NCBI GenBank assembly: GCA_937921935.1
Contig: CAKZWQ010000034.1
Span: 1 to 60,808, forward strand
From: an uncultured Gammaproteobacteria bacterium
GTDB lineage: Bacteria > Pseudomonadota > Gammaproteobacteria > Steroidobacterales > GCA-2729495
DNA: 60,808 nt
Direction: 5' to 3'
Part shown: positions 36,444 to 44,928 of the stretch, one piece after another
Layout: every line of letters starts with the position of its first letter
How positions within the stretch are numbered: the stretch's first letter is position 1
Position numbers and translations under genes: made by a program
The notes under the pieces: model-generated
Seen by the model: the letters and a program-made list of their open reading frames with translations, nothing else
Told to the model about the DNA's origin: nothing
Databases searched by the model: none

Positions 36444-38926
36444 GCGCCACGCCGTGTTATCACTGCGGCGCTCCGGTACCTGCTCAGAGCCCGCCTACCG
36501 CCACCGTCGCCGGTCAATCGCAAACCCTTTGCAGCGAAGCCTGTGCCCGCACCGCTGCATTGATTGAAGCGCGGGGCCTGACCGAGTTCTATCGGTTTCG
36601 GGACGGGCCCACGGGCACGGCCAGCAACCGCGATACCGACAGCCAGCGCTGGCAGCCCTTCGACCGGCCCGCACTGCAAAATGAATTTGTCGTGCGCCGG
36701 CCCGATGGTCTGCGCGAAGCTCACCTGCTGTTGCAAGGCGTTCGCTGCGCCGCCTGCACCTGGCTGATCGAAAGCGCCCTGGGCGCAGCGCCAGGGCTTA
36801 AATCCATCAGCGTGGACCCTCTGACTACCCGGGCCAGCCTGTGCTGGGATCCGCAACGGGTCGCCTTGAGTGAGCTGCTGGCCCAACTTGCCCGGCTGGG
36901 CTACACACCGGTGCCCTATACCGAAGATGCGACCGAGCAGGCCGCTCGCCAGGAACGCCGCGTCGCCTTGCAGCGGCTGATCGTTGCCGGTCTGGGCATG
37001 ATGCAGGTGATGAGTTTTGCCGTGGCCCTGTACCTGGGGGCCTGGCGCGACCCGCAAATCGAAGCTTATTTGCGGCTGGTCAGTTTGCTCGTCTCCACGC
37101 CTGTGGTTTTCTACGCTGGCGCGCCGTTTTTCTCCGGGGCCTGGGCCGGCATTCGCGGCGGTGCCCTGGGTATGGATGTCCCCGTGGCCCTGGCCGTGGG
37201 TGGCGCCTGGTGCGCCAGTGTCTGGAATACCTTCGTGGGGACCGGCGAGGTCTACTTCGACTCGGCCACCATGTTCGTATTTTTCCTGTCGGCCGCGCGT
37301 TTTCTTGAAATGACCGGTCGGCATCGGGCCATGAGCCTGACAGGTGCTATGGCGCAGCACCTGCCGCGGGTAGCCACCCGGCTCGTGGCCGGTCAGGCCA
37401 CGCAAGTGGGTGTGATGGAACTGGAAAAGGGGGACCGGATCCTGGTTGCCCCCGGCCAGACGCTGCCTGCCGACGGCGCACTGCTGTCAGAGCGGGCCAG
37501 TGTGGATGAAGCCTTGCTGACGGGAGAATCGCGACCCGTTTCGCGCCGGCGCGGGGACGCGCTGGTCGCCGGCAGCCTGAATACCGATCAGGTTCTGGAG
37601 ATGAGCGTGGTCCGGGTGGGTGCCGATACCCTCATGGCGCAGATCGCCCGCCTGGTTGGTGATGCCGGTGCTCGCAAACCGCGCCTGGTGGAAATTGCGG
37701 ATCGAGTCGCCTCCTGGTTCGTGGCCGCCGTGCTGCTTGCGGCTGCCACAGTCGCATTGGTCTGGTGGCAGCTGGCGCCAGAGAGGGCCTTTGAGATAGC
37801 GCTGGCTGTGCTGGTCGTTACCTGCCCCTGCGCCCTGGCCCTGGCTACGCCCGCGGCCTTTACTGTTGCCACGACCAGCCTGGCGCGACTGGGCTTTATG
37901 GTGCGCCGGCGCGGTGCCCTGCAGAATCTGAGTCGCATCACCGATATGGTGTTCGATAAGACCGGGACCCTGACTGATGGGCAGCCGGTGGTTGCTGATA
38001 TACAAACCTGGCAGTCCTGGAGCGCAGACCAGGCGCTCGCGGTTGCTGCGGCCCTGGAGTCGCGCTCCTCTCATCCCCTGGCCAAAGCCTTCCCGGTCAC
38101 GGGTACTTTGCCACCTGTTGCCGAGGTCCGGGCTGTGCCCGGTGCTGGTCTGGAGGGTAGCGTTGCCGGTCGACCTTATCGCATCGGTACCGAGGCTTTT
38201 GCGACAGCCTGGGTGTCAGGCAGCGCATCAACGCCGGACAATCAGGCCGCCCAGCGGCAGGTTTATCTGGGTGATGCCAATGGTTTGCTTGCCCGCTTCG
38301 GCCTGGCCGAGCAACAGCGCGAAGGTGCCCGCCAGCTGACCGGACAGCTGGCTCGCAGTGGCCTGGACCTGCGGATTTTCAGCGGTGATCAGGCCGGCCC
38401 GGTCAGCGCCCTGGCGGATACGCTGGGTATCACACACTGGCGGGCGGCCTTGCAGCCGCCGGAAAAACTGGCCGCCGTGGAGCAGCTCCAGGGGCAGGGT
38501 CGGATCGTGGCCATGGTGGGCGACGGCATCAACGATTCGCCTGTCCTTGCCGGCGCCGATGTGTCCATTGCCATGGGCAGCGGTACCTCCCTGGCCCAGC
38601 ATTCCGCCGACTGTGTCCTGATGAGTGACAGCCTGGCGCCTGTTTGGGCCGCGCGAGAAGTTGCCCGGCGCACCCTGCGCATCGTTCGCCAGAACCTGGC
38701 CTGGGCCGTTGCCTACAACCTGGTTGCCTTGCCCCTGGCAGCCACGGGCCTGCTGGCGCCCTGGATGGCCGCCCTTGGCATGTCGGCCAGCTCCCTGCTG
38801 GTCACCGGTAACGCCCTGCGTCTGGCTCGGCTGCCGGCAAGCCTGGATGCCGGCCCGGCCACCTCGGCATTGGCCGCCGAGCCCGTCGCTGCTTGCTGCA
38901 AGAAGCCTGCGGGCGCTGCCTCATGA
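36440..38926 (+). CDS. ccoI: CcoI copper-exporting P-type ATPase
   Basis: An 828-aa P1B-type ATPase that delivers copper for the cbb3 oxidase. The N-terminus has a Cys-rich element (CYHCG...CSEAC), then a heavy-metal domain with CAAC (GVRCAACTWLI, about residue 104). Membrane segments follow, with the transport motif CPCALALATP (about residue 463). The phosphorylation motif DKTGTLTDG and the hinge GDGINDSP are both intact. It overlaps ccoH by 4 bases, and ccoS overlaps its stop. This is the usual cytoplasmic CcoI layout, not a CopA efflux pump. Confidence 0.94.
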   Translation: MSATPCYHCGAPVPAQSPPTATVAGQSQTLCSEACARTAALIEARGLTEFYRFRDGPTGTASNRDTDSQRWQPFDRPALQNEFVVRRPDGLREAHLLLQGVRCAACTWLIESALGAAPGLKSISVDPLTTRASLCWDPQRVALSELLAQLARLGYTPVPYTEDATEQAARQERRVALQRLIVAGLGMMQVMSFAVALYLGAWRDPQIEAYLRLVSLLVSTPVVFYAGAPFFSGAWAGIRGGALGMDVPVALAVGGAWCASVWNTFVGTGEVYFDSATMFVFFLSAARFLEMTGRHRAMSLTGAMAQHLPRVATRLVAGQATQVGVMELEKGDRILVAPGQTLPADGALLSERASVDEALLTGESRPVSRRRGDALVAGSLNTDQVLEMSVVRVGADTLMAQIARLVGDAGARKPRLVEIADRVASWFVAAVLLAAATVALVWWQLAPERAFEIALAVLVVTCPCALALATPAAFTVATTSLARLGFMVRRRGALQNLSRITDMVFDKTGTLTDGQPVVADIQTWQSWSADQALAVAAALESRSSHPLAKAFPVTGTLPPVAEVRAVPGAGLEGSVAGRPYRIGTEAFATAWVSGSASTPDNQAAQRQVYLGDANGLLARFGLAEQQREGARQLTGQLARSGLDLRIFSGDQAGPVSALADTLGITHWRAALQPPEKLAAVEQLQGQGRIVAMVGDGINDSPVLAGADVSIAMGSGTSLAQHSADCVLMSDSLAPVWAAREVARRTLRIVRQNLAWAVAYNLVALPLAATGLLAPWMAALGMSASSLLVTGNALRLARLPASLDAGPATSALAAEPVAACCKKPAGAAS

Positions 38927-39084
38927 CCATCATCTACGTCCTGATCCCCCTGGGCCTGATGCTGCTGGCGGCAGCCGTCTGGGCCTTTTTCTGGGCCGTG
39001 CGCAACGGCCAGTTCGATGACCTGGAAACCCCCGCCTGGCGCATCCTGATGGATGACGACAGCAAGCCGCCCCCGGAAGGCTAG
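38923..39084 (+). CDS. ccoS: CcoS small oxidase assembly protein
   Basis: A 53-aa protein, MTIIYVLIPLGLMLLAAAVW, one helix, then FFWAVRNGQFDDLETPAWRI, the CcoS signature. It is needed for cofactor insertion into cbb3 oxidase. It overlaps ccoI by 4 bases (ATGA) and is the last gene of the cluster. Confidence 0.94.
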   Translation: MTIIYVLIPLGLMLLAAAVWAFFWAVRNGQFDDLETPAWRILMDDDSKPPPEG

Positions 39085-39193
39085 CCGCCAGACTTGCGTG
39101 CCGGGCCCGAAAATTGGTCAACACCGGCAGCGGGTTTGTAATCCACTGTCGGCAAGGGAAAAATAGGCCGCGTTTTCCAGGGGAGAGAAGGCC

Positions 39194-40000
39194 ATGGGGC
39201 GCGGACTCGGAGTCCTGCTAATCGTGATGATGCCGGCGCTGCTGCTGGCGGCCACCGCCTTAACGGGCGCGGATGACGGCCTGACGGCCCATGAACTCAC
39301 GCGCTTCGTCCACCAGATGCTGTTTGTCTACTGGATCGGACCGGATATCGGCGTGTACTACCTCAGCCATCGCATCACCGACCCCAGTCTGTCAGTAGGC
39401 CAGCGCCTGGCCGCTGCCGAGGTCATGGGCCAGATTGATCTGATACCCCGTGTTTGCATGAGTCTGATGCTGACCGTTGGCGGCATCCTGACGGAATTCG
39501 TGGACGTCCCGCACCCGGCCTGGCAAATGGCGGGCATTGTTCTGCTGGGTCCCGTCTGGCTCAGCATGATCCTGGTGACCTATTTCCGCCGTGGCACGGA
39601 CCTGGGCGACACGGCCACCAAGCTCGATTTCTATTTCCGCTGGTTGATGATCTTCGCGGTGCTGGTTTCCGTCGGTTACTCCTTCAGCACGGGCAGGCTG
39701 GATGCCAGTCCCTGGGTCGGCAGCAAACTCGTGCTGTTTGCCGCGATCCTGCTGTTTGGCTTGCTGATGCGGCTACGCGTCGCGCCGCTGGTGGCAGGCA
39801 TCGGCAAACTGGCAACGGCCGGCCCGTCAGCGGAAACCGATCAGATGATGGCTGCCAGTCTCAGGCGCACCAAACCCTTCGTGCTGGCCATGTGGGCCTG
39901 TCTGCTGCTGGCTGCCTTGTTGGGGGTGGTTAAGCCGGGCGGGCAGGCGCCTGCCACTGCCGCCCTGGACAACGCCGTCTCCATGCACGTGCTGCCCTGA
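39194..40000 (+). CDS. Multi-pass membrane protein with WIGxDxGV motif (copy A)
   Basis: A 268-aa inner-membrane protein with about seven predicted helices. Near the N-terminus it has HQMLFVYWIGPDIGVYYLSH (His40, Trp47, Asp51), then DPSLSVGQR and IDLIPR. The same ordered motifs occur in the convergent gene at 40020-40691, so the two are paralogues. The buried His and Asp could bind heme or carry protons, as in small b-type cytochromes; this is inference. It follows the cco cluster by about 110 bases, and its start has a GGGGAGA site. I do not recognise a named family. Confidence 0.72.
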   Translation: MGRGLGVLLIVMMPALLLAATALTGADDGLTAHELTRFVHQMLFVYWIGPDIGVYYLSHRITDPSLSVGQRLAAAEVMGQIDLIPRVCMSLMLTVGGILTEFVDVPHPAWQMAGIVLLGPVWLSMILVTYFRRGTDLGDTATKLDFYFRWLMIFAVLVSVGYSFSTGRLDASPWVGSKLVLFAAILLFGLLMRLRVAPLVAGIGKLATAGPSAETDQMMAASLRRTKPFVLAMWACLLLAALLGVVKPGGQAPATAALDNAVSMHVLP

Positions 40001-40019
40001 CAGGCAGCCCGCCCCCTGG

Positions 40020-40691
40020 CTACCAGACCTTTGCCGTGCCGATAAAGCCCACCAGGGCAATAGTGCCGTAGGTCGACCAGATCACAATGGCGGAGCGGTT
40101 CATCACCACGGCGACGGTGTTCTCCAGCTCCGGTGTCGAGCCCTCTGTCGCCATGCGCGCAAACGCGATTCCCAGGGGTTCGAAGACCACCAGCATGGCG
40201 ATCACCATCAGATTGATCAGGCCGTAAAGGCCAACCTTCCACAACAGCCAGGTCGCGTCGGCGGCAAAGGGGCCGTTACCCAGGTAGGAAGACACCGCCA
40301 GGGCGATCAGGCCGGCGCCGACGATACCGGTCAGGTAGTTGTTCAGCTTGCCCAGCTGCATGCCTATGGGCTGATCGTATTTGTAGGCACCCGTCATGCT
40401 CACGGCCCACCAGGCAAGGGTGAACAGCCAGACCAGCGTGATTCCCAGGGTGCCCAGGTCCAGCAGCTCCAGCTTCACGGAAAGCATCACGCCCAGGGGC
40501 AGGGCTGCTTTCCACATGGTGCGTGGCAGCAGCTCGATCCGCAGGGCCCAGTGCATCAGCATCAGGCGGGCGTCGAAGGGCAGTTTGGGATCCGTGGCTT
40601 TTTTGGCTGACAGGAACACGCCCAGGTCGGTCCCGATCCAGAACACGAACATCAGGATGTGCAGGTAATTCCAGCCGTCGTAACTGGTCAT
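40020..40691 (-). CDS. Multi-pass membrane protein with WIGxDxGV motif (copy B)
   Basis: A 223-aa protein with about six helices, convergent with copy A and ending 20 bases from it. It carries HILMFVFWIGTDLGVFLSAK (His11, Trp18, Asp22), DPKLPFDAR and IELLPR in the same order and spacing as copy A. I use ATG 40691; an in-frame TTG lies two codons upstream. It lacks the N-terminal extension of copy A. Function unknown. A two-subunit membrane complex or two versions of one carrier are equally possible. Confidence 0.72.
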   Translation of the reverse strand: MTSYDGWNYLHILMFVFWIGTDLGVFLSAKKATDPKLPFDARLMLMHWALRIELLPRTMWKAALPLGVMLSVKLELLDLGTLGITLVWLFTLAWWAVSMTGAYKYDQPIGMQLGKLNNYLTGIVGAGLIALAVSSYLGNGPFAADATWLLWKVGLYGLINLMVIAMLVVFEPLGIAFARMATEGSTPELENTVAVVMNRSAIVIWSTYGTIALVGFIGTAKVW

Positions 40692-40913
40692 TGGCAATTT
40701 TCCGTGCAGGTGAAAGGGGCCATCCCCAGCAACGGCCCGGTCGCCATCCTCACCGGAATAGGGGCCTTGTGCAAGACTTCTGCGGGTGAGCGCCTTGACC
40801 GTCCGCCAAGTGGGATTGGCCCGACCGCCACTTGCATCGGCGCCACCGCGTGGCGGATAGTTAAAGACCTATCCGGGCACTGGCCCGGCCCTGACCGATT
40901 GGAGGAGTGACAC

Positions 40914-41819
40914 GTGCGGCCCCATGTTGAATTGATTCAGGAAGCAGATCTTTGCTGGCATCCCGCCGAGCTGTTCGGTGGCGAAGGACGCGTCCGCCAG
41001 CGCAACCTCTCCTATGACGAGGAAGACGGCTCGGCATCAACCCGCCTGATTTTTGACAGCGCCTGGCATCGGCCCGCCGGGTTCCACAATGCTGACGTGG
41101 AGTGGTATGTCATGGACGGCCAGATGAAGCTGGGCGACCGGCTACTGGGTAAAGGCGCTTATTTTCGGGCGCCAGCGGGCTTGAGTGTCCCTGAGATGTC
41201 GGTTCAGGAAGGGACGGAAATTCTTATTTTCCGTGAGTACGGCGACTGGGGTTTCAGTAAATCCGCGAAAAACCGCGACGGTTTCGTGTCTCGAGGCGGC
41301 AATACGGCGTCAGCCGAGCCAGGTGAACTCACCGTGGTGGACTCCAGCCGCATGGAGTGGATGCCGAACGTGTATGAAGGCGATACCCAGCGCTTCCTGA
41401 AGCTCAAGCTGCTCTACCACGATCCGGCGCCGGCGGATGACAACAACAAGGGTTTTGTCACCATGCTGGCGTGGGCACCGCCGGGCTGGTCAGACAATCG
41501 CCTGGTTCATCACCCGGTCTTTGAGGAGGCTTACAGCCTGGACGGTGATCTGGTCTATAACTTTGGCACCCTGGATCCGGGTACCTATTTCTTCCGCCCG
41601 GCCATGGTCAAGCACGGCCATTTTGTGTCCGGTGAGGAACGCGGCTGGACCGGTTTCTTCCGCCTGGATGGGTCGCTGATTAACTGGATCACCATCAACG
41701 AACGCGTGATTGTCGAGGGCGATGCGGTCAACTATGACCCGGAGACGCAGGCACCGGTGATGGCTGGCATACCCGTACGTTCCCGCTCCTCGGGCAACTG
41801 GGATCTGGACGGTCAGTAG
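40914..41819 (+). CDS. Bicupin protein
   Basis: A 301-aa protein beginning with GTG after a good GGAGGAG site. It folds as two cupin halves: residues about 25-110 (VEWYVMDGQMKLGDRLLGKGAYF) and about 175-265 (HHPVFEEAYSLDGDLV, DPGTYFFRPAMVKHGHF). The second half keeps His and Glu residues suited to binding a metal. It resembles uncharacterised cupins of the DUF4437 kind. It is the first of six closely packed genes, so its task is probably in that pathway; the reaction is unknown. Confidence 0.72.
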   Translation: MRPHVELIQEADLCWHPAELFGGEGRVRQRNLSYDEEDGSASTRLIFDSAWHRPAGFHNADVEWYVMDGQMKLGDRLLGKGAYFRAPAGLSVPEMSVQEGTEILIFREYGDWGFSKSAKNRDGFVSRGGNTASAEPGELTVVDSSRMEWMPNVYEGDTQRFLKLKLLYHDPAPADDNNKGFVTMLAWAPPGWSDNRLVHHPVFEEAYSLDGDLVYNFGTLDPGTYFFRPAMVKHGHFVSGEERGWTGFFRLDGSLINWITINERVIVEGDAVNYDPETQAPVMAGIPVRSRSSGNWDLDGQ

Positions 41820-41833
41820 GGCCAGCGATCGTG

Positions 41834-41854
41834 GCCCGGGCGATACGCCCGGGC
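41834..41854 (+). other. GC-rich hairpin in the operon leader
   Basis: Arms GCCCGGGC at 41834-41841 and 41847-41854 with a 5-base loop, between the bicupin and amidohydrolase genes. No T-run follows. It may set the relative mRNA levels of the two genes. Confidence 0.5.
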
Positions 41855-41889
41855 GCTTCAGCTTATACCTAAGAAAGAACCTGAATTAA

Positions 41890-42747
41890 ATGGCTGGAGC
41901 TATTGATATTGTTGTAAATCCTTTCACCCCTGAGGCGGTGGAGAAAGGCTGGACCGGCCTGGATGACGCCTTTAAGGCGCAAGTTCGCATGCCCGAGGAA
42001 ATGCGGGGTGGCGTGAGCATGAAGGATTACCTGGGCCGCATGGACCGGGCCGGCATCCAGCGCTCCTTGCTCATCGCGGTGCGGGCCGGGGATCTGAACA
42101 AACGTGGCGGCTTCGAGATGCCCTACGACTACGTCCACGGCCTGTGCCAGGAGCATCCGGACCGCTTCTCCGGCCTGGCGGGCATCGACCCGTTTCGGGG
42201 CATGCAGGGCCTGCGGGATCTGGAGTACGCAGTCCGGGAACTGGGCTTCGTGGGTGCCCATCTGTATCCGCACTGGTGCGAACTGGCACCTGATCACGCC
42301 AAGTATTACCCGTATTACGCCAAGTGTTGTGAGCTGGATATTCCCATCATGATGCAGGTGGGCCATAACCTGGTGTATTCCCGGGAGCGCCGCCTGCCCA
42401 GCGTGGGGCGGCCCATCTGCCTGGATCAGGTGGCCATTGATTTTCCGGAGCTGCGACTTATCGGTATCCATATCGGTGTGCCATGGACCGACGAGATGAT
42501 ATCCATGTGCTGGAAGCACGAGAATGTCTACACGGCGGGTGATGCCTACGCGCCGAAACACTGGCCCGATTCCTTCGTGCATTACGCCAATACCTACGGC
42601 CGTGAGAAAGTCATGTTCGGCACAGACTGGCCGGTGATCGACCCCGAGCGTGGCGTGCGGGAAGTGGAGGCCCTTGGCTTGCGGGAAGAGTCCAAACGCC
42701 TGCTGATGCGGGACAACGCCTTAAAGGTATTTAAACTTCCTGCCTGA
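41890..42747 (+). CDS. Amidohydrolase-2 family protein lacking the HxH motif
   Basis: A 285-aa TIM-barrel protein of the amidohydrolase-2 family (decarboxylases and hydrolases). Metal-site elements of the later strands are visible: GAHLYPHWCE, MQVGHN, LIGIHIG and the terminal FGTDWPVI with the conserved Asp. The first strand, normally D-x-H-x-H, reads IDIVVNPFTPE. Two usual metal ligands are therefore missing, as in some decarboxylase-like or non-metal members. It is followed by an acyl-CoA synthetase 12 bases away. The likely reaction is decarboxylation or hydrolysis of a small carboxylated intermediate, which is inference. Confidence 0.75.
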   Translation: MAGAIDIVVNPFTPEAVEKGWTGLDDAFKAQVRMPEEMRGGVSMKDYLGRMDRAGIQRSLLIAVRAGDLNKRGGFEMPYDYVHGLCQEHPDRFSGLAGIDPFRGMQGLRDLEYAVRELGFVGAHLYPHWCELAPDHAKYYPYYAKCCELDIPIMMQVGHNLVYSRERRLPSVGRPICLDQVAIDFPELRLIGIHIGVPWTDEMISMCWKHENVYTAGDAYAPKHWPDSFVHYANTYGREKVMFGTDWPVIDPERGVREVEALGLREESKRLLMRDNALKVFKLPA

Positions 42748-42759
42748 GAGAAGCCAGCC

Positions 42760-44295
42760 ATGAGTCAGCCGATGGATCAGCTGCCAGCCACGTTCCAGCA
42801 TCTTTCCATGACCAGCGGCCTGCGGGCCGCCGCCGCCCGAAACCCGGCCAAGATCGCCTACAAGCAAGGTGACCGGGAACGCCCCTATGGCGAACTGGTC
42901 GACCGCATCGACCGAATCAGCAACGCCATTAGCGTCGGACTGGGCCTTGGCCCGGGGGCCCACGGTGCCATCGTCGCCAAGAATTCCATCGAGTACATGG
43001 AGCTGGTCTTCGGTGCTTCGCAGTCGGGCGTGGCCCTGGCCACTATCAATCCCCGGCTGTCGCCCGCCGAGATTGCGGCCATCTGCGAAGACGCCCAGGC
43101 GCAGGTCCTGTTCCTGGATGAGCTTAGTGCCCAGGTGCTGGGTGATACCGAGCTGCCTGGCATCAAGCAGCGCATCGTCATCGGCGCCGGACTGGAAGAC
43201 TGGCTGGCCCAGAGCCGGGCCGTCGGTGCCCCGCCGGCAGTGGCGGAGTGGGGCGTCTTCACTATTCCTTATACGTCCGGCACCACCGGCCAGCCCAAGG
43301 GCGTGCTGGTCCCCTATCGCTCGCGCATTCTGACGCTGTTTGCCATGGCCGTGGAATACGGCTGCTATTCCCCGGACGATCGTTTCCTGGCCATTGCGCC
43401 CATGTGTCACGGTGCGGGCATGATTTTTTCCCTCGCGCCGGTGTTCTTCGGTGGCTATTGCGAAATCATGGACCACTTCAACCCGGAGCAGGTCATGCAA
43501 AGCTTAAAGACGGGTCAAATGACGGGCTTCTTCGGCGTACCCACGCATTTTCACGCCATGATGGAGGTGGAGCCCGCGCTGCTTGAAGCCAATCGCCCTG
43601 AGCACCTGAAGACCGTTATCTCCAACGCCGCCGCGCTGCCTCAAGCCATGAAAGAGCGGCTTGTCGACTATTTCGGACCGGGCTTGCTGCACGAAACCTA
43701 TGGTTCTACGGAAGCTGGCATTGTGACCAACCTGCGTCCGGCCGATCAGTTGCGCAAGCAGGCCTGTGTGGGTCAGCCCATCGCCTGTACCCGGCTGGAG
43801 ATACGCCGCCAGGACGGCAGCCTGTGCGATCCGGACGAAGTCGGCGAGTTGTTCTCCACCAGCCCCTATTTGTTTAACGGCTACTGGAATCGCGATGCAG
43901 CGACGGCGGAGGCCTTCCAGGACGGCTGGGTCACCGTTGGCGACCTGGCCAAGCGTGACGAGGAAGGCCATGTCTATATCGTGGATCGCATCAAGGACAT
44001 GGTCATTTCCGGCGGGGTGAATATCTACCCGCGGGAAATCGAGGAAGTGCTGGTCAAGCACCCAGAGATTGCCGAGGCGGCCATCGTCGGGGTGCCCGAC
44101 GAACGCTGGGGCGAGCGCCTGAAGGCATTTATTGTGGCGGCGCCCGGCAGTGAACTGGACGCCGAGGGTGTCACCGCCTATTGCGAGGCACGGATATCGC
44201 GCATGAAGACCCCCAAGGATGTGGAATTCATTGAGCAGATTCCCCGCAATGCCAACGGCAAGGTGCTGAAAACCGAACTGCGCAAGCGCGGCTGA
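42760..44295 (+). CDS. AMP-forming acyl-CoA synthetase
   Basis: A 511-aa member of the acyl-adenylate synthetase superfamily. All main motifs are present: IPYTSGTTGQPKGVLVP (ATP loop, about residue 170), YGSTEAG, GDLAKRDEEGHVYIVDRIKD with the hinge, and NGKVLKTELRKR with the catalytic C-terminal Lys. It activates a carboxylic acid as a CoA thioester. The substrate pocket cannot be assigned by eye; aromatic or medium-chain acids are possible. It starts 12 bases after the amidohydrolase and ends 2 bases before the next gene. Confidence 0.9.
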   Translation: MSQPMDQLPATFQHLSMTSGLRAAAARNPAKIAYKQGDRERPYGELVDRIDRISNAISVGLGLGPGAHGAIVAKNSIEYMELVFGASQSGVALATINPRLSPAEIAAICEDAQAQVLFLDELSAQVLGDTELPGIKQRIVIGAGLEDWLAQSRAVGAPPAVAEWGVFTIPYTSGTTGQPKGVLVPYRSRILTLFAMAVEYGCYSPDDRFLAIAPMCHGAGMIFSLAPVFFGGYCEIMDHFNPEQVMQSLKTGQMTGFFGVPTHFHAMMEVEPALLEANRPEHLKTVISNAAALPQAMKERLVDYFGPGLLHETYGSTEAGIVTNLRPADQLRKQACVGQPIACTRLEIRRQDGSLCDPDEVGELFSTSPYLFNGYWNRDAATAEAFQDGWVTVGDLAKRDEEGHVYIVDRIKDMVISGGVNIYPREIEEVLVKHPEIAEAAIVGVPDERWGERLKAFIVAAPGSELDAEGVTAYCEARISRMKTPKDVEFIEQIPRNANGKVLKTELRKRG

Positions 44296-44297
44296 GC

Positions 44298-44903
44298 ATG
44301 GCGACCGTCGAGTTCTATTTTGATTTTGCCTGCCCCAGGTCCTACCTGGCCACGGTTCGTTTGCGTGAAACGGCACTTAGAACTGGCGCAAATATAGTTT
44401 GGCAACCTTTTGATTTAAAAGATCTAAATCTAACTAAAAAATCGCCGCAAGCGAGCTCTCAGACAAGCTGGAAAGCGGCGGATCTGCAAGCCTGGGCGGA
44501 TTACTGTGGCCTGCAAATCCGGGCCCCGTCGTCAGACGCCCTGTCGCCCGGCCAGGCTCTGCTGGGTGCGGTTTATGCCGCGTCCCAGGGCAGAGCGGCT
44601 GCGTACGTGACCGGTGTCTACGCGGCCCTGTATGGCCAGGCGGACCGGACCGTTGAGCTGGCGTCCGTGGCCACCGCCGCGGGTCTGGACGCGGCAGCAT
44701 TTGCAACCGCGCTGGCCGCTCCGGAGGCCGCGCGGAGCGTGGCCGCAAACAGCGCTGAGCTGGAGTCGCGGGGGGGCTTCAGATCCGCCACTATGTTTGT
44801 GGGTGAGCAGATGTTCTGCGGCAACTCCCGAATGCCGCTGGTTGAATTCGCCCTTGCGCAGAGCAGTGGCCGACAGTTTGTGATGCCGGGTCAGCATGGC
44901 TGA
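44298..44903 (+). CDS. DsbA-family protein, HCCA isomerase-like
   Basis: A 201-aa protein of the DsbA/kappa-GST superfamily. The N-terminus VEFYFDFACPRSYLATVRL matches the start of 2-hydroxychromene-2-carboxylate isomerases (FDFxSPYSYLA). C-terminal elements include GGFRSATMFVGEQMFCG, the usual GVPTFVVdGEmfWG position. There is no CxxC, so a glutathione-dependent isomerase is more likely than a disulfide enzyme. HCCA isomerases act in degradation of polycyclic aromatics. Codons from about 44375 to 44443 are markedly AT-rich compared with the rest of the gene. It ends 25 bases before the molybdenum enzyme. Confidence 0.78.
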   Translation: MATVEFYFDFACPRSYLATVRLRETALRTGANIVWQPFDLKDLNLTKKSPQASSQTSWKAADLQAWADYCGLQIRAPSSDALSPGQALLGAVYAASQGRAAAYVTGVYAALYGQADRTVELASVATAAGLDAAAFATALAAPEAARSVAANSAELESRGGFRSATMFVGEQMFCGNSRMPLVEFALAQSSGRQFVMPGQHG

Positions 44904-44928
44904 TGACGGTCAGAGGAGGATTGGCATA

